Positions 1 through 5,342 of a stretch of DNA of 8,771 nt are shown here, piece after piece. Made by a program: the position numbers and the translations under genes. Positions within the stretch are counted from its first letter, which is position 1; every line of letters begins with the position of its first letter. The DNA comes from Microcaldota archaeon. Its GTDB lineage: Archaea; B1Sed10-29; WALL01; WAMD01. The stretch spans positions 1 to 8,771 of the forward strand of contig JALWQZ010000011.1 of assembly GCA_027077895.1 (NCBI GenBank), in the 5' to 3' direction. A model generated the notes under the pieces. It made no database searches. It worked only from the letters and a program-made list of their open reading frames with translations, and was not told where the DNA came from.

Positions 1-270
1 ATGGCTAGAAGAGCGAAGAACATAAAGAAACCATGGCAGTGGGTCACAGAAGACGGGCTATTGGCAATGTACGTTTTGGAGGGAGAAACGAAACTGTTGA
101 AGTCTCTAGCAAAGAACTATAAACTGACAGAGTACAACTCCAAATTCAAGTGGTTAGAAGGGAGAAGAGATGTAATCGAAAGCCTGGCAAGCAGGTATGA
201 CTTGAAGCCTGCGTATGTTGAACTAATGCCAATATATGACCCCTGGGTTGTTGAGAAGGTATACCTCTAG
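1..270 (+). CDS. hypothetical protein, possibly 5'-truncated
   Basis: An 89-residue reading frame opens with ATG at the first base of the window, so I cannot tell whether this is the true start or an internal Met of a longer protein. The N-terminus is basic (ARRAKNIKK) and the rest is rich in charged and aromatic residues (WQWVTEDG, KFKWLEGRRD, IYDPWVVEKVYL). It has no membrane segment, signal peptide or cysteine motif, and I do not recognise the family. Codon usage resembles the neighbouring archaeal genes, which favours a real coding region. Its last 48 bp overlap, on the opposite strand, the readthrough tail of the decayed hicA, so the two converge. No function is proposed. Confidence 0.6.
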   Translation: MARRAKNIKKPWQWVTEDGLLAMYVLEGETKLLKSLAKNYKLTEYNSKFKWLEGRRDVIESLASRYDLKPAYVELMPIYDPWVVEKVYL

Positions 271-497
271 GTTAGCACTAGCCAGTAATTCAAGAAATTC
301 TTCTCGTGTTATTTTTGCCTCACTGATTATCACTCGTACTAGTCTGGGTTTTACTGGTTTGTTGTGTATGGGAACAACTATTCGCTCTCCATCTCTGGCC
401 AAAACCAAATGTGAACCAGTTTGCCGAACCGGTCGAAAACCAACTTCTCTAGAATACAGATTATTCGGCGTGCAGGCAAAGGAGTTATCTTAGGCAT
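223..497 (-). pseudogene. hicA: HicA-type mRNA interferase toxin, frameshifted
   Basis: HicA toxins are small double-stranded-RNA-binding-fold mRNA interferases neutralised by HicB. ATG at 497-495 begins MPKITPLPARRIICILEKL, a typical HicA N-terminus. The frame is then lost near base 440: one missing G in TTGGTTTT would restore LEKL-G-FRPVRQTGSHLVLARDG. After a one-frame shift the rest is a good HicA: GSH with the catalytic-type His, DGERIVVPIHNKPVKP, and a terminal helix ending ITREEFLELL. HicA proteins normally stop about there, but this frame runs about 20 residues further to TAG at 225-223, into the end of the convergent ORF. The start overlaps the hicB stop by 8 bp, giving hicB-hicA order. 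A TTG at 408 could start only the C-terminal half. Inactivation by indel is the simplest reading; a sequencing error is possible but less likely given three further lesions in hicB. Confidence 0.8.
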
Positions 498-715
498 CTA
501 TCTCAACTCTCTGCACACCAGTGAACCTTCTCAACATTGATACTGCGCTCTTTCTCTCCTCTGGTGGGAGTGACTCTAGATATAGTTTATTGCATCTTTT
601 ATGTTCTCCAGTGCTTCCTCGGTGGTATCCCCTAGAGAATGGCAACCGGGTGGGTAGGTACAAGAAATATGTGCCACCAGTCTCATTGATTTTCAATAAC
701 AACATCAACTTCCAT
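490..715 (-). pseudogene. hicB: HicB-type antitoxin, multiply frameshifted
   Basis: HicB antitoxins have a partial RNase H fold that binds HicA. ATG at 715-713 reads MEVDVVIEN and then meets a stop at 685-683. Dropping one base near 688 gives NETGGTYFLYLP. A second shift near 651 gives PGCHSLGDTTEEALENIKDAI, the diagnostic HicB PGCxSxGxTxEEALxNIKEAI block. A third shift near 586 gives LYLESLPPEERKSAVSML and the C-terminus FTGVQRVEIDA, with TAA at 492-490. All parts are collinear, so this is one gene with about three indels. No continuous product can be made from the ATG beyond about 10 residues. An open frame on this strand from 789 to 490 contains the last part, but its N-terminal half is readthrough and only partly HicB. 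The small membrane-protein gene ends 45 bp upstream, so the two may have shared a transcript. Confidence 0.82.
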
Positions 716-760
716 ACTAGAATTTGAATTCGGACAAATAGATATGTGATTAGGTAGGAA

Positions 761-964
761 CTAGGCCTTTCTAGCGATCCAGGCCTCACTAATTAGAAAC
801 AAACCTTCTAGAACAAATATGGCTGGCAAGACCCACTGGGACTCTAAATAGCCAAATATCTGAGACAACCAAGCCACTCCTGCAAATAGGAAAAACGAGC
901 CTAGAGCCAGGAATCTGTTTGAAACGTAGACTCTAACTTCCTTTGGCATATCCTTGTATCTCAT
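761..964 (-). CDS. small two-helix membrane protein
   Basis: A 67-residue protein with a short polar N-terminus (MRYKDMPKEVRVYVSNR), a hydrophobic segment at about residues 18-36, a short loop (GYLESQW) and a second segment at about 43-60, ending in a basic tail (WIARKA). This predicts a hairpin with both ends cytoplasmic by the positive-inside rule. I do not recognise a named family. The ATG is preceded by GGTGG at 969-973, a partial SD match with only 4 bp spacing. The gene is divergent from the DUF763 gene (45 bp between starts) and lies just upstream of the decayed hicB in the same direction. Function is unknown; it may be a remnant or accessory of the local cluster. Confidence 0.7.
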   Translation of the reverse strand: MRYKDMPKEVRVYVSNRFLALGSFFLFAGVAWLSQIFGYLESQWVLPAIFVLEGLFLISEAWIARKA

Positions 965-978
965 ACAACCACCGATAG

Positions 979-988
979 GTTTATTGAA
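979..988 (+). promoter_or_regulatory. TATA-like box for the DUF763 gene
   Basis: TTTATTG is centred about 26 bp before the GTG at 1010, the usual TATA-to-start distance in archaea. There is no SD sequence between them, which suggests a leaderless transcript. The call is based on spacing and base composition only. Confidence 0.4.
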
Positions 989-1009
989 AACTAGAGATAA
1001 AAAACTATT

Positions 1010-2071
1010 GTGAGAACAGGAATCGCAGATTTACCTCTGCATGGCGGGCACGCTCCTCCTTGGCTGTTCAAAAGGATGGTCAAATTGGGTAGAGCAATCA
1101 CTGAGGCGATTATTTTAGAGTATGGAACAGTGGAGTTTCTGAGAAGGTTGTCTAACCCATACTGGTTCCAAAGCCTGTCAATGGTTCTAGGGTTCGACTG
1201 GCACTCATCTGGGACAACGACAGTTACACTGGGTGCCTTGAAAGAGGCAATAGATCCTAGCCTGGGTGTAGGCATTGCTGGTGGAAAGGGAAAGGCCAGC
1301 AAAAAAACACCAGAAGAAGTTTCTAGACTTGGAGACGAACTTGGGTTAGGTGAAGGGAAGACCCAAGAGTTAATAAAAACTAGCAAACTGTCCGCAAAGG
1401 TGGATAATGCGTGTCTACAGGACGGTTATCAATTGTACCACCATACACTGGTATTTGACGAACACGGTAACTGGGCTGTAATCCAGCAGGGCATGTATGG
1501 AGAATGGGCCAGGAGGTACCACTGGTTCAATGCAGAAGACTACTTCAATGACCCAGAGAAAGTCGCGGGAATGAGAAAAGAGGGGGAAGTTGTCAACCTA
1601 GCATCTAGTGAGAGTGAGGAATCAAGAAAAACCATCGTTGACCTAGTTAGTGAGAGACCAATTCATTTGGAGAATCTAGTCACAGGTTATCAAAGAACGT
1701 TGTTGAACTGGGATTCAAAACTAGCAATGCCCAGAACAATCAACTGGAGAGTACTAAGGCAGGTGTATGAAATCCAACCGAGGAACTTTGAAGAACTCGT
1801 TCTAACCAAAGGAGTAGGTCCAAGCACTTTAAGGGCTTTGGCTTTGATAAGTGATGTCGTGTTTGGAAAACCACCAAGTTACAAAGATCCAATTAGGTAC
1901 TCATTTGCTGTTGGTGGAAAGGATGGTGTACCATTTCCGGTGGACAGAATGGCAATGGATGAGGCTACACTCACACTGAAGGAAGCAATAGAGATGGCAA
2001 GAATAGGAAACAGGGAAAAAATGAGGGCACTGAAAAAGTTGGATTACATGCTAGGAAAACAGAAAAGGTAA
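1010..2071 (+). CDS. DUF763 family protein
   Basis: A 353-residue protein matching DUF763, a family found in archaea and some thermophilic bacteria with no established biochemical role that I know of. Recognisable conserved blocks are MRTGIADLPLHGGHAPPWLF at the N-terminus with the H11-G-G-H14 pair, GFDWHSSGTTT at about 61-71, DGYQLYHHTLVFDEHGNW at about 138-155, and the C-terminal PVDRMAMDEATLTL at 310-323. Residues 259-285 (NFEELVLTKGVGPSTLRALAL) read like a helix-hairpin-helix with GVGPSTLRAL, a non-specific DNA or RNA backbone-binding element. Length is near full for the family. GTG at 1010 is chosen because it gives the family's exact N-terminus. The toxin-antitoxin pair begins 36 bp downstream. 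A nucleic-acid role is inference from the HhH-like motif only. Confidence 0.88.
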   Translation: MRTGIADLPLHGGHAPPWLFKRMVKLGRAITEAIILEYGTVEFLRRLSNPYWFQSLSMVLGFDWHSSGTTTVTLGALKEAIDPSLGVGIAGGKGKASKKTPEEVSRLGDELGLGEGKTQELIKTSKLSAKVDNACLQDGYQLYHHTLVFDEHGNWAVIQQGMYGEWARRYHWFNAEDYFNDPEKVAGMRKEGEVVNLASSESEESRKTIVDLVSERPIHLENLVTGYQRTLLNWDSKLAMPRTINWRVLRQVYEIQPRNFEELVLTKGVGPSTLRALALISDVVFGKPPSYKDPIRYSFAVGGKDGVPFPVDRMAMDEATLTLKEAIEMARIGNREKMRALKKLDYMLGKQKR

Positions 2072-2078
2072 ATATCGG

Positions 2079-2120
2079 TTGTATAACAAATCTATAGGTG
2101 ATGTATAATGAGTTATACAA
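2079..2120. promoter_or_regulatory. putative antitoxin operator, three TGTATAA half-sites
   Basis: TTGTATAAC (2079-2087) is the exact inverse complement of GTTATACAA (2112-2120). A further TGTATAA lies at 2102-2108 and forms an 18-bp palindrome, TGTATAATGAGTTATACA (2102-2119), around the antitoxin ATG at 2108. Half-site centres are 22 and 11 bp apart, so all three fall on about the same face of the helix. Ribbon-helix-helix antitoxins commonly bind such repeats to repress their own operon, so this is the probable autoregulatory site. In RNA the palindrome could fold into a 7-bp stem with a 4-nt loop that covers the start codon. Binding has not been shown. Confidence 0.5.
2097..2102 (+). promoter_or_regulatory. 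ribosome binding site of the antitoxin gene
   Basis: GGTGAT matches the 3' half of the archaeal SD consensus GGAGGTGAT and lies 5 bp before ATG 2108. It fixes that ATG as the start over the out-of-frame ATG at 2101. Its last base is the first base of the start-codon palindrome. Confidence 0.6.
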
Positions 2121-2350
2121 GCATACAAATAAAACCTGAAACCAGGATAAGATTAGCCCAGCTCAAATCTAATCCCAGAGAGACCTATGATGAGATAATA
2201 AACAAACTACTAGATCTGATACCCAAGGGGGATGAGGAAGGAGAGTACACAGACGAATTTAAGGCTTCTCTGCTAAGGGCAAAACTGGACATCAAAAAAG
2301 GTAGACTTGTTTCACTAGAAGAGGCAAAAAGGATTCTGGGGATTGAATGA
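2108..2350 (+). CDS. type II antitoxin, ribbon-helix-helix-like
   Basis: An 80-residue protein that should neutralise the RelE-type toxin encoded directly downstream and repress their shared operon. Residues about 3-39 (YTSIQIKPETRIRLAQLK, then ETYDEIINKLLDLI) have the strand-helix-helix pattern of MetJ/Arc-type DNA-binding antitoxins of archaea. An acidic linker, GDEEGEY, follows. The C-terminal helices (about 49-79, DEFKASLLRAKLDIKKG then SLEEAKRILGI) resemble toxin-wrapping segments of VapB/RelB-like antitoxins. The start is supported by GGTGAT 5 bp upstream. The stop overlaps the toxin start as ATGA, typical of co-translated toxin-antitoxin pairs. It lies 36 bp after DUF763, possibly on the same transcript plus its own control region. 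The exact antitoxin family is uncertain. Confidence 0.82.
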   Translation: MSYTSIQIKPETRIRLAQLKSNPRETYDEIINKLLDLIPKGDEEGEYTDEFKASLLRAKLDIKKGRLVSLEEAKRILGIE

Positions 2351-2625
2351 AGTGGAAGGTTATATTCGCAGAGGAGTCACTTAGAGAAGTGCTGAACCTA
2401 GACAAGAGAATTGTTAAAAGAATGATCCAGAAATTGGAAAGCATATCAACTAAGCCAAGACAGCATCTGACAAAACTAGATGGATACGATGAATACAAGT
2501 TAAGGGTTGGAGATTATCGTGTCCTTGTTCTCCTATCAGAAAAGGACAGGTACATAATTATAGAAAGCGTCGGCCATAGAAAGGATATCCACAAAAAGCT
2601 AAAGAGGAGAAGAAAAAGGAGGTAG
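2347..2625 (+). CDS. RelE/ParE superfamily toxin
   Basis: A 92-residue basic protein of the RelE/ParE fold. RelE members cleave mRNA in the ribosomal A site and ParE members poison gyrase; the sequence alone does not decide which applies. Family signs are the N-terminal strand KWKVIFAEES, helices LDKRIVKRMIQKLESI (18-33), the core strand block YDEYKLRVGDYRVLVLL (47-63) with Arg53 and Arg58, and the final strand and motif IIESVGHRKDIHKKL (71-85). It appears full-length with no lesion. The C-terminus ends in a strongly basic tail, KRRRKRR, whose AGG AGG codons also form the SD of the next gene. It is translated from an ATG that overlaps the antitoxin stop, so toxin synthesis is coupled to antitoxin. 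Confidence 0.85.
   Translation: MKWKVIFAEESLREVLNLDKRIVKRMIQKLESISTKPRQHLTKLDGYDEYKLRVGDYRVLVLLSEKDRYIIIESVGHRKDIHKKLKRRRKRR
2618..2623 (+). promoter_or_regulatory. ribosome binding site of the glycosylase gene
   Basis: GGAGGT lies 8 bp before ATG 2632 and 14 bp before the in-frame ATG 2638, so it favours the first. It is embedded in the last Arg-Arg-stop codons of the toxin gene. Confidence 0.65.
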
Positions 2626-2631
2626 AAGTGA

Positions 2632-3357
2632 ATGCAAATGAGCATAGTGAAGGTATACAACATCCTCCTAGGCACTTATGGTCCTCAAGGTTGGTGGCCA
2701 GTTACTAGAAAGGACCACCCCGAGTATTTTCCTGGAAGTTATGACCACCCTAAAAATGAGAAGGAAGCATGGGAGATAATGGTGGGGGCAATCCTGACTC
2801 AAAACACTGCATGGAAGAACGTTGAAAAAGCACTAACAAATCTAATTAAAGCCAAGTGCCTTGACGTGAAATGTATTGCAAGGATGTCTAAGAAAGAACT
2901 GGCAGAACTAATCAGACCTGCCGGCTACTACAACCAAAAGGCAGATAGGTTGAAGACCCTAGCCAAGTACATGCTAGACAAGTGGGGAGGAAACCTAGGT
3001 AAATTTTTCCACAGGCCTGTCATGGAAATAAGAGAGGAGTTATTAAACATAAAGGGGATTGGGAAGGAAACTGCCGATTCAATAATACTATATGCAGGAA
3101 AACGGCCAATATTTGTTGTTGACGCGTATACTAGGAGAATATTCTACAGACTAGGGTTAATACCTAGTGAGAGAGAAGAGTATGACAAGATAAGAGAAAC
3201 AGTTGAAAAAGCGTTTTCTAAGTTAAACGAAGAGGACAAACGAATAGTATTCAATGAATTTCATGCACTGTTGGTTGAACACGCGAAACAGCACTGTAGA
3301 AAGAAACCAGTATGTGAAGGTTGCCCGCTAGGGGAGGGGTGCAAACTCAAAGCCTAA
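2632..3357 (+). CDS. HhH-GPD DNA glycosylase, endonuclease III/MagIII-like, 4Fe-4S
   Basis: A 241-residue base-excision repair enzyme that should flip out and remove damaged bases from DNA. Conserved elements are GWWPV near 20-24, AWEIMVGAILTQNTAWKNVEKAL (46-68), the helix-hairpin-helix LLNIKGIGKETADSI (137-151), VVDAYTRRI (162-170) with catalytic Asp164, and a cluster motif C222-x5-C228-x2-C231-x5-C237 typical of endonuclease III/MutY cluster loops. At the position of the endonuclease III Schiff-base lysine (GVGRKTAN) this protein has Glu146 (GIGKETAD). It should therefore be a monofunctional glycosylase without AP-lyase, as in MagIII-type 3-methyladenine enzymes, which share the WWP and GIGKE features. 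The substrate is inferred from resemblance, not proven. It follows the toxin by 6 bp and overlaps the 3' end of the convergent NMD3 gene by 11 bp. Confidence 0.9.
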   Translation: MQMSIVKVYNILLGTYGPQGWWPVTRKDHPEYFPGSYDHPKNEKEAWEIMVGAILTQNTAWKNVEKALTNLIKAKCLDVKCIARMSKKELAELIRPAGYYNQKADRLKTLAKYMLDKWGGNLGKFFHRPVMEIREELLNIKGIGKETADSIILYAGKRPIFVVDAYTRRIFYRLGLIPSEREEYDKIRETVEKAFSKLNEEDKRIVFNEFHALLVEHAKQHCRKKPVCEGCPLGEGCKLKA

Positions 3358-4039
3358 CTGAGAATGTTTCCTTGTAAATCCTCTTTCCCTTGTGAGCATC
3401 CTCACCAGTCAACTTTCTCGTCCTCTTTATTTCCGCATGGAACTTGTTCTTCATCCTCTTGACTAGGTCTCTAGCAATCTTCTTCGAACCAACATAAACA
3501 TCTATCCCTTCTTTAATCTCCCTGACTCTAATAACCCTTGCTCTAGCATCCTTCATGGATATTGACTCTGCCAGTTTCTCCATATCATTCAATACTTCCT
3601 GCTGCTTCTCCCTAGGCCCCCTAATCTGAATCTTGACCTCCCAGTAATCCCCTTTCATCTTTGCGCAAACAGGACACTGGGTCTTCAAAAATTTTATGTA
3701 GAGATCCCTGTCTAAACAGATATGTGAGTTCTCAATAAGCCCGCATATCTTAACTTTAAGTTCTATGCCCGAGTTTTTAACAGAGATGTGATCTAAGATC
3801 AGGTCTGGCTTTTCGAGATCCGTCTTCATCCTCGACTTCATATACTTCTTCAGAATGGCCTCACTTGGCTCGTACCACTTACCTCCAACCTTCACTCTCC
3901 CACAGTGCACGCACACAGGGAGTTCAAGTTTATGAAAGACAACTAGATCTGGGTGATCCTTCAAATAGCAATCTATACAGAATTGGCCAATAAACTCCTT
4001 CTCTCCACTTGTCGCGCCACACCCAGGACAGACTCTCAT
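3347..4039 (-). CDS. nmd3: NMD3-family ribosome-associated protein
   Basis: A 230-residue archaeal NMD3. In eukaryotes Nmd3 binds the 60S subunit and adapts it for nuclear export; archaea have no nucleus, so a role in large-subunit maturation or quality control is the usual inference. Zinc-binding pairs are visible: C4-x2-C7, C21-x2-C24, C43-x2-C46 and a later C122-x2-C125 in QCPVCAKMKGDYWEVKIQIRG. The C-terminal part (EIKEGIDVYVGSKKIARDLV and KRIYKETFSVRL) also fits archaeal NMD3. It lacks the eukaryotic C-terminal extension with localisation signals, as expected. It is last in a four-gene operon: its ATG is 1 bp after the stop of the aCPSF2-like gene, and a GAGG lies shortly upstream inside that gene. 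Pairing with an RNA-processing nuclease suggests a shared expression programme with RNA and ribosome metabolism. Confidence 0.92.
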   Translation of the reverse strand: MRVCPGCGATSGEKEFIGQFCIDCYLKDHPDLVVFHKLELPVCVHCGRVKVGGKWYEPSEAILKKYMKSRMKTDLEKPDLILDHISVKNSGIELKVKICGLIENSHICLDRDLYIKFLKTQCPVCAKMKGDYWEVKIQIRGPREKQQEVLNDMEKLAESISMKDARARVIRVREIKEGIDVYVGSKKIARDLVKRMKNKFHAEIKRTRKLTGEDAHKGKRIYKETFSVRL

Positions 4040-4040
4040 A

Positions 4041-5330
4041 TCACTTCCTCACATAATTAGAGACGTCCAATGTTTCACCTATCTTTGGTTTGAACACCCT
4101 CGCACCTAAATTGTCTAAAACCCAATTCCTTACCTCATCCTCTGATTCTGGATCACCGTGGTTCAGAATAACGACACTGGGATTCACCTTCTTCAAAAGC
4201 CTGTGGATACCATGCTTATCACAATGCGCAGAGAAATCAAAGTACTGGATGTTTGCAAATGAGAAGTCTAGATCATAACCGTCAACATTTATCCTCTTCT
4301 TCTCCCTCAACTCTCTTCCAGGAGTGCCCTCAACCTGATACCCAGTAAAGAGTATTGATAGGTTGTCTATCTTTTTCTGGTGCGCAGTTAGTAGGTAATA
4401 AAGAATTGGTCCACCGTTGAGCATACCTGCAGTAGAGATGACAACACTGGGCTCGTCAAAAACTTTCTTCCTCTCCCTCTCATCAGCAATCCAGTTCACC
4501 CATTTTAAGGCGTTGTACAATTCTTCATAGTCTCTTATCAGTTCTGGGTATTCTAAATAAACCTCTGCAACATCTTGGGACATACCGTCTAGGTATACAG
4601 GCACATCTACATTGTGAGAATACAAAAGTTCTGCGATCTCCTGAGAGCGACCAACAGCAAATGCAGGCAACAGGACATTCCCACCTGCTTCTATTGACTT
4701 TTTGACCTCTTCAACAAACTGTTTCTCTAACTCCCCCCTATCTGGGTGCTCCCTGTTCCCGTATGTGGTTTCTATAGTAATAACATCAGCCTCTGGAATC
4801 TTGTCGACCTCTGCTGGCCTGTGAAGTCTAGTTTCAGTGTCCTTGTAATCCCCAGAATATATGAATCTAGTCCCATCTAGTTCAACGTATGTCATCGCTG
4901 AACCTAGGATATGCCCAGCATCATAATACGTAAAACTGGCATCCCCAACCTTTGTCTCCTTGTGGTAGTCAATTTCAACAGCGTTCCGCTTAAACCTCTT
5001 TAAATGGCTCTCGTACCAGACCTCCTGCTTCTTCATCCTAGCAATTTTCAAAAAGTCCTTCAGGAGTATATCCACAAGTTCGTAACTGCCAAATGGCATA
5101 AAGGTCTTTGGTTCGCTTCCCTTGTACAGTAATGGCAATGCCCCAGAGTGATCCAGATGAGCATGAGACAGTATAACACCATCCAGATAACCATTGATTG
5201 GCAGGGGATACGCAGGTTTTGGCTCCTGGAGTTTCACGCCGTAATCAAAAAGTAACCTGGTGTTATTTCCCTCAACCAGAACACCACTCCTACCTACCTC
5301 ATTTGCAGCACCATTAAGTGTTATTTTCAT
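4041..5330 (-). CDS. beta-CASP metallo-beta-lactamase ribonuclease, aCPSF2-like
   Basis: A 429-residue zinc-dependent nuclease of the archaeal CPSF73 family, predicted to cut and/or trim RNA in the cytoplasm. All catalytic motifs are present: Asp29 (LLFDYG), H56-A-H58-L-D60-H61, His140 (DAGHILGSAM), Asp161 (YSGDYK), then the beta-CASP acidic motif at Glu187 (IETTYGNREH), the PAFAVGRSQE block (222-231), motif B His369 (DFSAHCD) and motif C His391 (LNHGD). There is no N-terminal KH-domain extension, which separates it from the roughly 630-residue termination factor aCPSF1 and points to aCPSF2. An exact gene symbol is not certain. The start is firm: GGAGGTG lies 5 bp upstream and overlaps the stop of the preceding membrane gene. 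It is followed by nmd3 after 1 bp. Confidence 0.93.
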   Translation of the reverse strand: MKITLNGAANEVGRSGVLVEGNNTRLLFDYGVKLQEPKPAYPLPINGYLDGVILSHAHLDHSGALPLLYKGSEPKTFMPFGSYELVDILLKDFLKIARMKKQEVWYESHLKRFKRNAVEIDYHKETKVGDASFTYYDAGHILGSAMTYVELDGTRFIYSGDYKDTETRLHRPAEVDKIPEADVITIETTYGNREHPDRGELEKQFVEEVKKSIEAGGNVLLPAFAVGRSQEIAELLYSHNVDVPVYLDGMSQDVAEVYLEYPELIRDYEELYNALKWVNWIADERERKKVFDEPSVVISTAGMLNGGPILYYLLTAHQKKIDNLSILFTGYQVEGTPGRELREKKRINVDGYDLDFSFANIQYFDFSAHCDKHGIHRLLKKVNPSVVILNHGDPESEDEVRNWVLDNLGARVFKPKIGETLDVSNYVRK

Positions 5331-5335
5331 AAATA

Positions 5336-5342
5336 CACCTCC
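5336..5342 (-). promoter_or_regulatory. strong ribosome binding site of the aCPSF2-like gene
   Basis: On the minus strand GGAGGTG, a 7-base match to the archaeal SD consensus, lies 5 bp before ATG 5330. Its first base is shared with the TAG stop of the upstream membrane protein, so the nuclease may be well translated even though it is third in the operon. Confidence 0.75.

Noticed and set aside
307..317. T-rich run (TTATTTTT) after the left-edge ORF as a terminator
   Set aside because: It is short, isolated and inside the hicA remnant; the signal is too weak to call.
236..727. Plus-strand ORFs at 236-493 and 521-727
   Set aside because: They are antisense shadows of the hicBA remnant, with no family resemblance and low-complexity composition.
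490..789. A continuous 99-residue minus-strand ORF
   Set aside because: Only its C-terminal part contains HicB pieces in frame, and its middle reads LPFSRGYHRGSTGEHKRCN, a frame-shifted version of the HicB core. The N-terminal 30 residues are readthrough before the true hicB ATG at 715.
991..1386. 131-residue minus-strand ORF opposite the DUF763 N-terminus
   Set aside because: It is antisense to conserved DUF763 blocks; its Ser/Pro-rich composition is typical of a shadow frame.
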